DNA of 8,996 bases, taken from the NCBI GenBank assembly GCA_035688135.1, contig DASSNG010000030.1:1-8996 (forward strand), given 5' to 3'. Positions 1 to 5,548 of the stretch are shown one piece after another; within the stretch, counting starts at the first letter, position 1; each line of letters begins with the position of its first letter. The translations under genes were made by a program, and so were the position numbers. The notes beneath the pieces were generated by a model. The model was not told where the DNA came from. It was given only the letters and a program-made list of their open reading frames with translations, and searched no databases. This stretch comes from JAIFWC01 sp035688135 (GTDB lineage Bacteria; Patescibacteriota; Saccharimonadia; Saccharimonadales; UBA10212).

Positions 1-993
1 CTTGCCGGCTATATAGCCGTTTTTGCCGTCGCGGATAGTTTCGGAAAGAGCGCCGGAATCCAGCCCGATAACCGGCGTGCCGCAGGCCAGCGCCTCTATG
101 GCCACCATACCGAACGGCTCCTCAAACAGCGACGGCACAAGAAGGGCTTTGGCACCGGCGAGCAATTCTTGCTTATCGGCCGCGGAATCAACGAACCCGA
201 CGTATTGGATGTGCTTGTCGGCTAATTCCGGCTCGATTTTTTCTTTCCAATACGAGTCCTTTTTGTGGTCGGCGTAGTGTTTGCCGGCGATTTTAAGCGT
301 CAGCTTGTGTTCATGGCTTTGGTTATATAGCCGGACAGCTTTGATGGCCAGATGGACTCCTTTGGTATTGATTATCCGGCCAAGATAGACCAGATAATCA
401 GAATCCGCTTCGTATGAGGGCTTATAAAGGTTTGCCGGCAGGCCATGCGGGATATTGGCCAGCCAGTTCGTATCCGGGGGCATCTGGGCTCTTTGCGACA
501 GAGAAATCGATATCCAGTTATTCTGGGAATACTTTGGATAGAAATTCTTGTATTTGACTAAGAAGTTGAACGGATCGTGGTGGGTGAAGACCACCGGCTT
601 TGAGCACAGGGCTGAAAACGGCAGTGCCGTCTCTTCCTCGTTCGTGTAGACGTGAAGGATATCCAGTTCATTATGGTTAGCCATCCGCATGGCTTTGGCT
701 ATAAGCTCATTCTGGACCTGCCGGGAAAGGGTGATGAAAGTAAAAGGATGTTTTCTTAGCAGGGATATATAGCTGTCGCCTCGCAGTTTGAGCTCATTTT
801 CAAAATATGAAAGATCGGCGTTAAGGTTTTTTACCTTGGTGGTTATTTTTCCCGGAGTGAATAGTGTTACCTGGTGGCCTTTAGCCTGGAACTGCTCGGC
901 CAGCTCTATAGCCAGCCTGGCCGGCGCGAAGATAACATCAGGCAGAACCGCATCCTGCATGAATATATGCGGTACTATTATTCCGATTTTCAT
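1..993 (-). CDS. GT4-family glycosyltransferase, C-terminal end missing (window edge)
   Basis: Retaining GT-B glycosyltransferase that probably moves a sugar from a nucleotide donor onto a lipid or glycan acceptor in the cytoplasm; donor and acceptor cannot be read from sequence. The frame is open from ATG at 993 to base 1 (331 codons, no stop), so the C-terminus is outside the window. It begins MKIGIIVPHIFMQDAVLPD, an N-terminal Rossmann strand plus acceptor-side loop. The donor-binding half shows YLGRIINTKG (R206 and K211 in the usual phosphate-binding positions) and the E-x7-E signature at E292/E300 inside EEPFGMVAIEALACGTPV. There is no signal peptide. The start is 14 nt past the stop of the 36-aa gene and has no clear Shine-Dalgarno, so translation may be coupled. 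It is the distal visible gene of the secE-rplA operon. Family assignment is firm; the specific reaction is unknown. Confidence 0.93.
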   Translation of the reverse strand, partial: MKIGIIVPHIFMQDAVLPDVIFAPARLAIELAEQFQAKGHQVTLFTPGKITTKVKNLNADLSYFENELKLRGDSYISLLRKHPFTFITLSRQVQNELIAKAMRMANHNELDILHVYTNEEETALPFSALCSKPVVFTHHDPFNFLVKYKNFYPKYSQNNWISISLSQRAQMPPDTNWLANIPHGLPANLYKPSYEADSDYLVYLGRIINTKGVHLAIKAVRLYNQSHEHKLTLKIAGKHYADHKKDSYWKEKIEPELADKHIQYVGFVDSAADKQELLAGAKALLVPSLFEEPFGMVAIEALACGTPVIGLDSGALSETIRDGKNGYIAGK

Positions 994-1007
994 TTATCGC
1001 GGAGTGG

Positions 1008-1118
1008 TTACTTTTGGCTATCGTCTTCGTCTAAGAAGCTGAGGTCTATTTCGCCGCTATCGATTTCTTCATTGCCGTAGTAAGCATCGGCGTCCTGGCT
1101 GGTATTATCCTGTGGCAT
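1008..1118 (-). CDS. 36-aa acidic small protein, unrecognised
   Basis: Short open frame starting MPQDNTSQDADAYYGNEE and ending FLDEDDSQK followed by TAA. It is strongly acidic (many Asp/Glu, one Lys at the end), with no Cys, no membrane segment and no signal peptide. Support for its being a gene: AAAGGA sits 8 nt before the ATG, it lies in the gap between rplA (32 nt upstream) and the GT4 gene (14 nt downstream) on the same strand, and it fills that gap almost exactly. I do not recognise a family. The FLDEDD-type acidic tail suggests a disordered binding peptide, but that is a guess. The alternative is a chance frame in a leader for the glycosyltransferase. Confidence 0.6.
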   Translation of the reverse strand: MPQDNTSQDADAYYGNEEIDSGEIDLSFLDEDDSQK

Positions 1119-1150
1119 GTTTAAAGTCCTTTATTCAGGTAGTATATCAC

Positions 1151-2074
1151 CTACAAAGCGACTTTTACGCTGGGGCCCATGGTAGATGAGACATAGGCGC
1201 TTTTGATGTATATGCCCTTCAGGCTAGCTGGTCTGGCGGCCCGGACGCTGCCCATTACGGCTTCGGCGTTCTGGTTCAGCTTATCTTTGCCAAAACTGGC
1301 TTTGCCCACAGCCAGGTGGATGATTCCGGACTGGTCCACGCGGTATTCCACACGGCCAGCTTTAGCTTCTTTTACCGCGGTAGCGGTGTCGGCGGAAACC
1401 GTTCCGCTCTTTGGATTAGGCATCAGGCCGCGGGGGCCCAGCAGGCGGGCATATTTGCCCAGCCGAGGCATCATGGCCGGGGTGGCTACCAGGATGTCAA
1501 AATCAAGGTTCTCTTTATCCAAAAGCGCGAAGATTTCCTCTTCGCCGGCAATATCGGCGCCGGCGGACTTGGCCTTTGAGGCTTCGGCGGCATCGCATAG
1601 CACAGCCACCCTTACGGTTTTACCGGTACCGGCAGGCAGGCTGACGGTATCGCGTACGTTCTGGTCGGCCTGGCGGGGGTCCACGCCAAGATTTATGTGA
1701 AGTTCTATAGAACTATCGAATTTAGTAGACGAGTTTTTGGCGGCCAGTTCCAGCGCGTCGGCCAATGGGTACTCTTTGGTCTTATCGATCTGCTTCAGAG
1801 CCTCTTTATACTTCTTGCCGGCTCTTTCGGCCCGGGTCTTTGATACCTGTGCGGATTTGGGCTGGGGCTTTTCAGCCGGGGCTTCGGCTTTTCTTTCTTC
1901 TTTAGCCTGCTTTTCTTCGACTTCTTTCGTAGCCTTGGCGCTGCGCTTGCCGGCCTTGGCGGCAGTTTTTTCGGCCTTTGGCTTATCGGCTGTATCTTTG
2001 GCTTTTACGGGAGCGGCTTCTACCACCATCTCCGCCTCTTTAAGCTGCTCTTCTTTCTTCTTGGCTTGTGCCAT
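1151..2074 (-). CDS. rplA: 50S ribosomal protein L1 with long Lys/Ala/Glu-rich N-terminal extension
   Basis: Ribosomal protein L1 forms the mobile L1 stalk on 23S rRNA, helps release the E-site tRNA, and in many bacteria represses its own mRNA. The protein is 307 aa against about 230 for typical bacterial L1. The conserved core begins near residue 78 (KTRAERAGKKYKEALKQIDK). It includes the INLGVDPRQADQNVR region (127-141), SLPAGTGKTVRVAVLCD (145-161) and the RNA-binding signature GPRGLMPNPKSGTV (213-226). Residues 1-77 are an added low-complexity segment rich in Lys, Ala and Glu, probably disordered or helical. The start is ATG with AAGGAG 5 nt upstream (GAAGGAGAGAATATG), so the extension is truly translated. 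A GC-rich hairpin lies just upstream (2098-2113). The next gene upstream is a 73-aa unknown, then rplK. Confidence 0.97.
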   Translation of the reverse strand: MAQAKKKEEQLKEAEMVVEAAPVKAKDTADKPKAEKTAAKAGKRSAKATKEVEEKQAKEERKAEAPAEKPQPKSAQVSKTRAERAGKKYKEALKQIDKTKEYPLADALELAAKNSSTKFDSSIELHINLGVDPRQADQNVRDTVSLPAGTGKTVRVAVLCDAAEASKAKSAGADIAGEEEIFALLDKENLDFDILVATPAMMPRLGKYARLLGPRGLMPNPKSGTVSADTATAVKEAKAGRVEYRVDQSGIIHLAVGKASFGKDKLNQNAEAVMGSVRAARPASLKGIYIKSAYVSSTMGPSVKVAL

Positions 2075-2097
2075 ATTCTCTCCTTCGTGGTACTAGC

Positions 2098-2113
2098 GGC
2101 GCCGTCAGGCGCC
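2098..2113 (-). promoter_or_regulatory. GC-rich hairpin in the rplA leader
   Basis: Perfect inverted repeat: GGCGCC, a 4-nt loop (TGAC on the coding strand), GGCGCC. It lies in the 59-nt gap between the 73-aa gene and rplA, ending about 14 nt before the AAGGAG ribosome binding site. No T-run follows, and an operon gene comes next, so it does not look like a terminator. Position and shape fit a translational control element or an mRNA-processing or stability hairpin. L1 autoregulation is known at this operon in other bacteria, but I cannot show the L1-binding fold here. Confidence 0.4.
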
Positions 2114-2133
2114 TCCCACTTGAATTAATTTAT

Positions 2134-2355
2134 CTAAACGTTGGCTTCTTCTGCCAGATCATTTGCTACTCTGGTCCAGTGCTCGATCGCGTCCGTCAGC
2201 TCTTTGGAGGGCTGTTCGCCGGCCAGCACTTTGAGGTTTATGGCGATACGGGCGGCGCTGCGCTCAGCCGCAGCTTCTTCGTAGGGTGTCGGCTCGTAAG
2301 CTTCCGGGAAACGGGGCGCCTCGTAAACGCTTCCGCCTGATGACTCTATACTCAT
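2134..2355 (-). CDS. 73-aa protein of unknown function between rplK and rplA
   Basis: Small acidic protein starting MSIESSGGSVYEAPRF. Residues 1-25 are Pro/Tyr/Glu-rich and probably extended. Residues 26-70 look helical (EEAAAERSAARIAINLKVLA, then KELTDAIEHWTRVANDLAEE). There is no signal peptide, membrane segment or Cys. Its ATG shares one base with the rplK stop (TAATG), a classic translational-coupling arrangement, and AGAGGT lies 10 nt upstream inside rplK. It is followed after 59 nt by rplA. Strand, coupling and coding-like composition make it a real gene, but I do not recognise the family. It could be a ribosome- or L11-associated small protein, since it is co-translated with L11; that is inference from position only. 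Confidence 0.82.
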   Translation of the reverse strand: MSIESSGGSVYEAPRFPEAYEPTPYEEAAAERSAARIAINLKVLAGEQPSKELTDAIEHWTRVANDLAEEANV

Positions 2356-2789
2356 TATTGTTCTACCTCTACGCCCATGCTGCGAGCAGTGCCGGCGACC
2401 ATCTTCTTGACTGACTCGATATCATCGGCGTTCATATCGGCGGCCTTGGCTTCTGCGATTTCGGTCAGCTGGCTCTGGCTGAGCTTTTTAGTGAGCTTGG
2501 TCTTATTGGGCTCGCCGGAACCTTTATCGACTTTCAGCGCGGATAGTATCAGTTCATCCGTGGGCGTGCCCACTACCCGCCACGACATAGACCGATCGTC
2601 ATAAATGGTTATGTGGACGGTAAGGCTCTGGCCCATGCGATCTTTCGTCTCATCGTTGAACGGATTTATGAAATCCATCATATTTACGCCGTACTGGCCA
2701 AGCGTGCTTCCCACAGGGGGGGCTGCGCTGGCCTGTCCGCCGCGGATTTTCATCTTTAATGTTGCTCTGACTTCTTTAGACTGTGCCAT
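2355..2789 (-). CDS. rplK: 50S ribosomal protein L11
   Basis: L11 binds the GTPase-associated centre of 23S rRNA (helices 43/44), contacts EF-G and EF-Tu, and is needed for the stringent response via RelA. The length of 144 aa is normal (about 141). The N-terminal domain contains APPVGSTLGQYGVNMMDF (residues 23-40) with the conserved PPVG and GVN. The linker and C-terminal rRNA-binding domain show GSGEPNKTKL and LTEIAEAKAADMNADD, ending GTARSMGVEV. The start is ATG with AGGAG 6 nt upstream, and that site overlaps the nusG TAG stop, leaving only 8 nt between the genes. The TAA stop overlaps the ATG of the 73-aa gene by one base. It is part of the secE-nusG-rplK run. Confidence 0.98.
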   Translation of the reverse strand: MAQSKEVRATLKMKIRGGQASAAPPVGSTLGQYGVNMMDFINPFNDETKDRMGQSLTVHITIYDDRSMSWRVVGTPTDELILSALKVDKGSGEPNKTKLTKKLSQSQLTEIAEAKAADMNADDIESVKKMVAGTARSMGVEVEQ

Positions 2790-2797
2790 AGTTGCTC

Positions 2798-3343
2798 CTA
2801 AACCCTTTTAACCTGAAGGCCATCCAGCTCTACCGGTGTTTCCCGGCCGAACATGTTGACCAAAACCTTTAACTTGCCCTTCTGGGCGTCGATTTCGTTT
2901 ATAGCGCCGTCAAAGCCTTTGAACGGGCCGTCGACGATATTCACTACTTCACCTACTCGGTAATCAAACTTGTGCTTGGGTTCTTCGCGGCCCATACGCT
3001 TCATTATCTTTGCGATCTCGTCTTCGCCTACAGGGGTTGGTTCGGTGCCGGTGCCTACGAATCCGGTAACGTTAGGTGTGTTCCGTACGATATACCAGGC
3101 GTCCTCCGACAGTTTCATCTCTACCAGTACATAGCCCTGGAAAATCCGCTTTTCCACAACCTTGCGCTTGCCGTTTCTGATTTCTATCATCTTTTCCTTG
3201 GGTACGAGTACCTGGAAGATTTTGTCGCCCATATCAAGGCTTTCCGCGCGCTGGCGTATGCTTTCGGCTACCTTCTCCTCATAACCGCTATAGGTATGGA
3301 TGGCGTACCACTGCTTGCTTGAATCATATCTTTTACTGACCAT
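2798..3343 (-). CDS. nusG: Transcription termination/antitermination factor NusG
   Basis: NusG binds the RNA polymerase clamp through its NGN domain, supports processive elongation and, through its KOW domain, contacts Rho or ribosomal protein S10 to couple transcription and translation. The length of 181 aa is normal. The NGN domain (about residues 10-115) starts QWYAIHTYSGYEEKV and contains RIFQGYVLVEM (66-76) and VRNTPNVTGFVG (86-97). The KOW motif is GEVVNIVDGPFKGFDGAI (131-148), and the C-terminus MFGRETPVEL is typical. The start is ATG with AGAGGA about 5 nt upstream, and only 9 nt separate it from the secE stop. No domain is missing. Confidence 0.98.
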   Translation of the reverse strand: MVSKRYDSSKQWYAIHTYSGYEEKVAESIRQRAESLDMGDKIFQVLVPKEKMIEIRNGKRKVVEKRIFQGYVLVEMKLSEDAWYIVRNTPNVTGFVGTGTEPTPVGEDEIAKIMKRMGREEPKHKFDYRVGEVVNIVDGPFKGFDGAINEIDAQKGKLKVLVNMFGRETPVELDGLQVKRV

Positions 3344-3352
3344 GCGTTCCTC

Positions 3353-3763
3353 TTACTTTAAAACTACTTTCTTAAAGACCTCGTCGAGCCCTTTGTCGAC
3401 ACCGGCTACCAAAGCTCCGAATACCGCCGCGAAAATGAATACGGCCAGCGTTAGGCGCCAGGTTTCACGCCGGTTGGGCCACTGGACCTGGCGTATTTCC
3501 CGCCAGGAATTGACGAAGTAGCGCGGTACCAGCCATTTAAGTATCTTTTTAAGGAAGCGGAACGGCGGAGCGATTTTCTTAATCGCCGCGCGGTCCGTCA
3601 GGCGAAGCTTTCGCACCGGGCTCGCCGCTTTGGCGGCTGCTGTCTTTGCCCTGCTTTTACGGGGCTCGCTTTGCCTGGCTGACGCCTCTTCTACCCTTTC
3701 CCTGACAGTAGGCGCGCTTTTGCGTACCCTGGGTCCTTTTTTACTGCTGGCTGACTTGGCCAC
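3353..3763 (-). CDS. secE: Preprotein translocase subunit SecE with basic N-terminal extension
   Basis: SecE clamps SecY in the SecYEG protein-conducting channel of the plasma membrane. The recognisable SecE core is the last 55-60 residues: amphipathic segment YFVNSWREIRQVQWPNRRET (82-101), with the conserved W-P pair, then one membrane helix at about 103-122 (LTLAVFIFAAVFGALVAG) and a short tail. At 136 aa it is twice the size of a minimal single-helix SecE. Residues 1-80 are an added Lys/Arg/Ala/Ser-rich, presumably cytoplasmic segment without a second membrane helix. The start is GTG at 3763, chosen because AAGGAG lies 5 nt upstream. It is the first gene of the secE-nusG-rplK block, preceded by a hairpin and a promoter-like -35. 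Confidence 0.94.
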   Translation of the reverse strand: MAKSASSKKGPRVRKSAPTVRERVEEASARQSEPRKSRAKTAAAKAASPVRKLRLTDRAAIKKIAPPFRFLKKILKWLVPRYFVNSWREIRQVQWPNRRETWRLTLAVFIFAAVFGALVAGVDKGLDEVFKKVVLK

Positions 3764-3778
3764 TTCTTCTCCTTACCC

Positions 3779-3820
3779 ACTATAAAAGCCTACTATTTAA
3801 AGTAGGCTCACTGGTGTCAA
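3779..3820 (-). promoter_or_regulatory. Candidate secE promoter overlapping the upstream terminator hairpin
   Basis: A perfect -35 hexamer TTGACA (3820-3815) lies just after the YgjP-gene stop and upstream of secE. The matching -10 is not clean: TAAATA (3799-3794) has a 15-bp spacer and AATAGT (3797-3792) a 17-bp spacer. A separate TATAGT (3784-3779) has no good -35. The -10 candidates fall inside the hairpin at 3787-3808. This suggests that ending the upstream transcript and restarting for secE happen in the same 40 bases, but the promoter is only partly supported. Confidence 0.35.
3781..3808 (-). terminator. Terminator-like hairpin after the YgjP-type gene
   Basis: Read on the minus strand, a 7-bp stem AGCCTAC/GTAGGCT with an 8-nt AT-rich loop (3787-3808) is followed by TTTTATA. 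It starts 24 nt after the stop of the YgjP-type gene and ends about 20 nt before the secE start codon. The stem is short and the T-run is interrupted, so it is a weak or partial intrinsic terminator. Read-through into secE is possible. Confidence 0.5.
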
Positions 3821-3831
3821 GTATAGCCTAT

Positions 3832-4566
3832 TTAAGGCTGCGACGCAAGGAGTAAACCGCTGTGTTCGGGAATCAATAACGGCCTGAACCGCTTGATTTC
3901 GGCCCGCCGCTGCTTTACTTCCGGGATCAGGCGACCCACCTCGTCCCAGAAAGCCTTGCTATGGTTCATGTGGCGGGTGTGCACCAGTTCGTGGATGATT
4001 ACATAGTCTATCAGCCTCCAAGGAAGCTGTATGAGGTAAAAATTCAGGCATATTGACTGGTTGCTGGAACAGCTGCCCCACCGCGATTTAAGCTTCTTTA
4101 TAGACAGGTTGCGGTACCTGTAACCACACTCTGCCGCAAGCTCATCAAGTCTTACGCCCAGCAGCTTTTCAGCATCCTTTCGCAGCGCCTTTTCACTGCC
4201 TCTGAGGGCCGCTTTCTGGACAGCTTCGGCCGAAGCATTGGAGCCGGCGCTGACGATAATCCGGTTATTTGCGACTTTTACCCGGGGCGAAGCCAGATGC
4301 GGTACGCTGCAGAATTCCAAACGGTAGGATTTGCCTACCCTGGACCCGTCTGAAAGCAGCGGCTGGGTATTTTTTGGCCGGTGCCGTTCTATCCACTCGG
4401 CGCGGCTTTTGGCGAATCTTATGCCGGCTTCATAAGGTGTCCATGACGGCATACCGACCCTTACGGAGCCGTCGGGGCGGATAGTTATGCGTAGGTTGCG
4501 CGCACCTTTTCTTTTAGCAAGCGTGATGGTGCCGATACCCTGGATATCAACGACCTTCTGAGCCAT
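3832..4566 (-). CDS. YgjP-type (DUF45/M48-like) zinc metallopeptidase domain protein
   Basis: Predicted soluble zinc metalloprotein of the YgjP/DUF45 family (PF01863), 244 aa, close to the family's usual length. The N-terminal half is beta-rich (ITLAKRKGARNLRITI at 14-29, then RVGMPSWT). The C-terminal half carries the family signature RWGSCSS (162-168) and the zinc-binding HELVH (H192, E193, H196) followed by NHSKAFW with H202. There is no signal peptide or membrane helix, so it is cytoplasmic. The physiological substrate of this family is not well established. Its ATG is one base after the kinase TGA stop (TGATATG), so the two are probably co-translated. The stop falls in the loop of a small 5-bp inverted repeat, and a terminator-like hairpin follows. 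Confidence 0.9.
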   Translation of the reverse strand: MAQKVVDIQGIGTITLAKRKGARNLRITIRPDGSVRVGMPSWTPYEAGIRFAKSRAEWIERHRPKNTQPLLSDGSRVGKSYRLEFCSVPHLASPRVKVANNRIIVSAGSNASAEAVQKAALRGSEKALRKDAEKLLGVRLDELAAECGYRYRNLSIKKLKSRWGSCSSNQSICLNFYLIQLPWRLIDYVIIHELVHTRHMNHSKAFWDEVGRLIPEVKQRRAEIKRFRPLLIPEHSGLLLASQP

Positions 4567-4567
4567 A

Positions 4568-5227
4568 TCAGCTGATGGTAATGTTGCGGCGGCTTAAGTC
4601 TACCCGGCCGGCGTGCGGATTCGGTACAAGATTTATAAGCTCCGGCTTGGCCACGGTATGCTGGACGTCTTCGCTGCCTAAAAGCCCCATCTGGTATAAG
4701 CGGTTAATAATAAGGTTTTTCTGGGTTGAAAAGGTGTGTTTGCCGCTGATTACCATGTAATCTTCGCCGTCTGGGTTCTGCATGCCGGCCAGCTGCCTGT
4801 CAAAAGTGCTCCGTGTCTGCGGCTCTGCATATTTGTCATCGGTGGTACGGCGGTCCCTTTCCTGGGTCCGCGCGAAAGCCGTATCAAGATCCACCTGGAT
4901 CCAGATAAGAAGGTAGGCGGCTTTGTGCTTGCGGGCAAGTTCGCGGAGTTTACGCCTTTGGGCGGCCCGCAGGGCGTTGGTATCGTAGACAATGCTTACG
5001 CCGGCGCTTAAGAATTCCTCGCTCATGTAGTCCATCAGGTGGGTTACGATGGCATTTTCCTGGGAATCGTAGCGTGGATTCTGAAAAAGCTCGCTCCTGA
5101 TGCGGTCCGCGCCGACCTGGGCCAGCTTGATATCATCAGCCAGGTTTCTGGCCACATAGCTTTTCCCGGAGCCCGGGTAGCCATAAAGGCATATCAGAGC
5201 CGGCTTGGACAATACGATTTTTGCCAT
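4568..5227 (-). CDS. P-loop kinase (AAA_33 / polynucleotide-kinase-like, zeta-toxin-like fold)
   Basis: Predicted small-molecule or nucleic-acid kinase of the AAA_33/COG0645-like group. The Walker A is GYPGSGKS (residues 16-23 from the chosen start). A second strand ending VSIVYDTNALRAAQRRKL resembles the D-T-N segment of T4-PNK-like kinases, and the Arg-rich ARTQERDRR looks like the lid. The substrate cannot be deduced. The C-terminal 40 residues are not part of the kinase core. I chose ATG at 5227 (219 aa) because AGGGA lies just upstream. An in-frame GTG at 5254 would add 9 residues but has no ribosome binding site and sits near where a TATGAT -10-like element (5265-5260) would start transcription. 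The gene follows tRNA-Trp and is stop-to-start coupled to the YgjP-type gene. No antitoxin-like partner is visible, so I do not call it a toxin. Confidence 0.85.
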   Translation of the reverse strand: MAKIVLSKPALICLYGYPGSGKSYVARNLADDIKLAQVGADRIRSELFQNPRYDSQENAIVTHLMDYMSEEFLSAGVSIVYDTNALRAAQRRKLRELARKHKAAYLLIWIQVDLDTAFARTQERDRRTTDDKYAEPQTRSTFDRQLAGMQNPDGEDYMVISGKHTFSTQKNLIINRLYQMGLLGSEDVQHTVAKPELINLVPNPHAGRVDLSRRNITIS

Positions 5228-5322
5228 ATCTTCCCTAAATACTACCACCGCCACTGTGCATCATAAAGTGTTTATGCCTGCAAATATAAAACTATTTTTA
5301 TTGCCGCGCTGTGCTTATTTCG

Positions 5323-5398
5323 TGGCAGGGGAGACAGGATTCGAACCTGCGACCAACGGTTTTGGAGACCGCTACTCTACCAGCTGAGCTACTCCCCT
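5323..5398 (-). tRNA. tRNA-Trp (anticodon CCA)
   Basis: A full cloverleaf can be drawn on the minus strand. The acceptor AGGGGAG pairs with CTCCCCT, and the D stem is GCTC/GAGT. The anticodon stem GCGGT/ACCGT (one G-U pair) encloses loop CTCCAAA with anticodon CCA. The T stem GCAGG/CCTGT encloses loop TTCGAAT. Discriminator G73 is followed by an encoded CCA end, 76 nt in all. tRNA-Trp immediately upstream of secE-nusG-rplK-rplA is common in bacteria; here two protein genes separate them. The CCA anticodon reads UGG only, consistent with UGA acting as stop in this window. Confidence 0.98.
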
Positions 5399-5410
5399 AT
5401 AAGCCACAGG

Positions 5411-5439
5411 ATTATATTATAAATCGACTTTTGCTTCAC
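5411..5439 (-). promoter_or_regulatory. Promoter of tRNA-Trp
   Basis: On the minus strand GTGAAG (5439-5434) and TATAAT (5416-5411) are separated by 17 bp. A second, overlapping TATAAT lies at 5421-5416. The -10 is perfect and the -35 matches 3 of 6. Transcription would start near 5404, about 6 nt before the mature 5' end of the tRNA, which is a plausible leader for tRNA processing. Confidence 0.6.
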
Positions 5440-5442
5440 CTC

Positions 5443-5461
5443 CTAGTGGATAAACCGCTAG
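5443..5461. repeat. 7-bp inverted repeat between the divergent promoters
   Basis: CTAGTGG, a 5-nt loop (ATAAA), then CCGCTAG: a 7-bp stem with one G-T wobble. It lies between the tRNA-Trp promoter and the promoter of the glucan operon, directly upstream of both -35 elements. It could be an operator for a dimeric regulator or a chance palindrome. No T-run follows on either strand, so it is not an obvious terminator. Confidence 0.4.
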
Positions 5462-5475
5462 ATTTCCTATTGAGG

Positions 5476-5504
5476 TTGTGCTTATTGGGCTTTACCTCTA
5501 TAAT
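5476..5504 (+). promoter_or_regulatory. Candidate promoter of the alpha-glucan operon
   Basis: TTGTGC (5476-5481), 17-bp spacer, TATAAT (5499-5504). The -10 is perfect and the -35 matches 3 of 6. Transcription would start near 5511 and give a leader of about 38 nt before the ATG at 5549. The leader has no strong Shine-Dalgarno; the nearest AGGG is about 15 nt upstream of the start. Confidence 0.55.
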
Positions 5505-5548
5505 CAGGACAGAACAGGCCGTTAAACTCAGGGCAAAAACCTAAAAAA

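Noticed and set aside
1203..1700. 165-codon open frame antisense to rplA
   Set aside because: It lies fully inside the conserved L1 core on the other strand, has no ribosome binding site that I can see, and has no recognisable domain.
4568..5254. Toxin-antitoxin reading of the P-loop kinase (zeta-toxin-like) with its neighbour
   Set aside because: The partner gene is a YgjP-type zinc peptidase, not an antitoxin, and the kinase motifs fit the broader AAA_33/polynucleotide-kinase-like group equally well.
5286..5301. A/T-only inverted repeat ATAAAA-CTAT-TTTTAT downstream of tRNA-Trp as a terminator
   Set aside because: The stem has no G-C pair and would be too weak; more likely just the AT-rich region between the tRNA and the kinase gene.
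5205..5387. Plus-strand open frame ending in AGETGFEPATNGF-like sequence, and an overlapping frame at 5311-5544
   Set aside because: These read the antisense of tRNA-Trp; this peptide is a well-known artefact of translating a reversed tRNA gene. The tRNA cloverleaf is complete.
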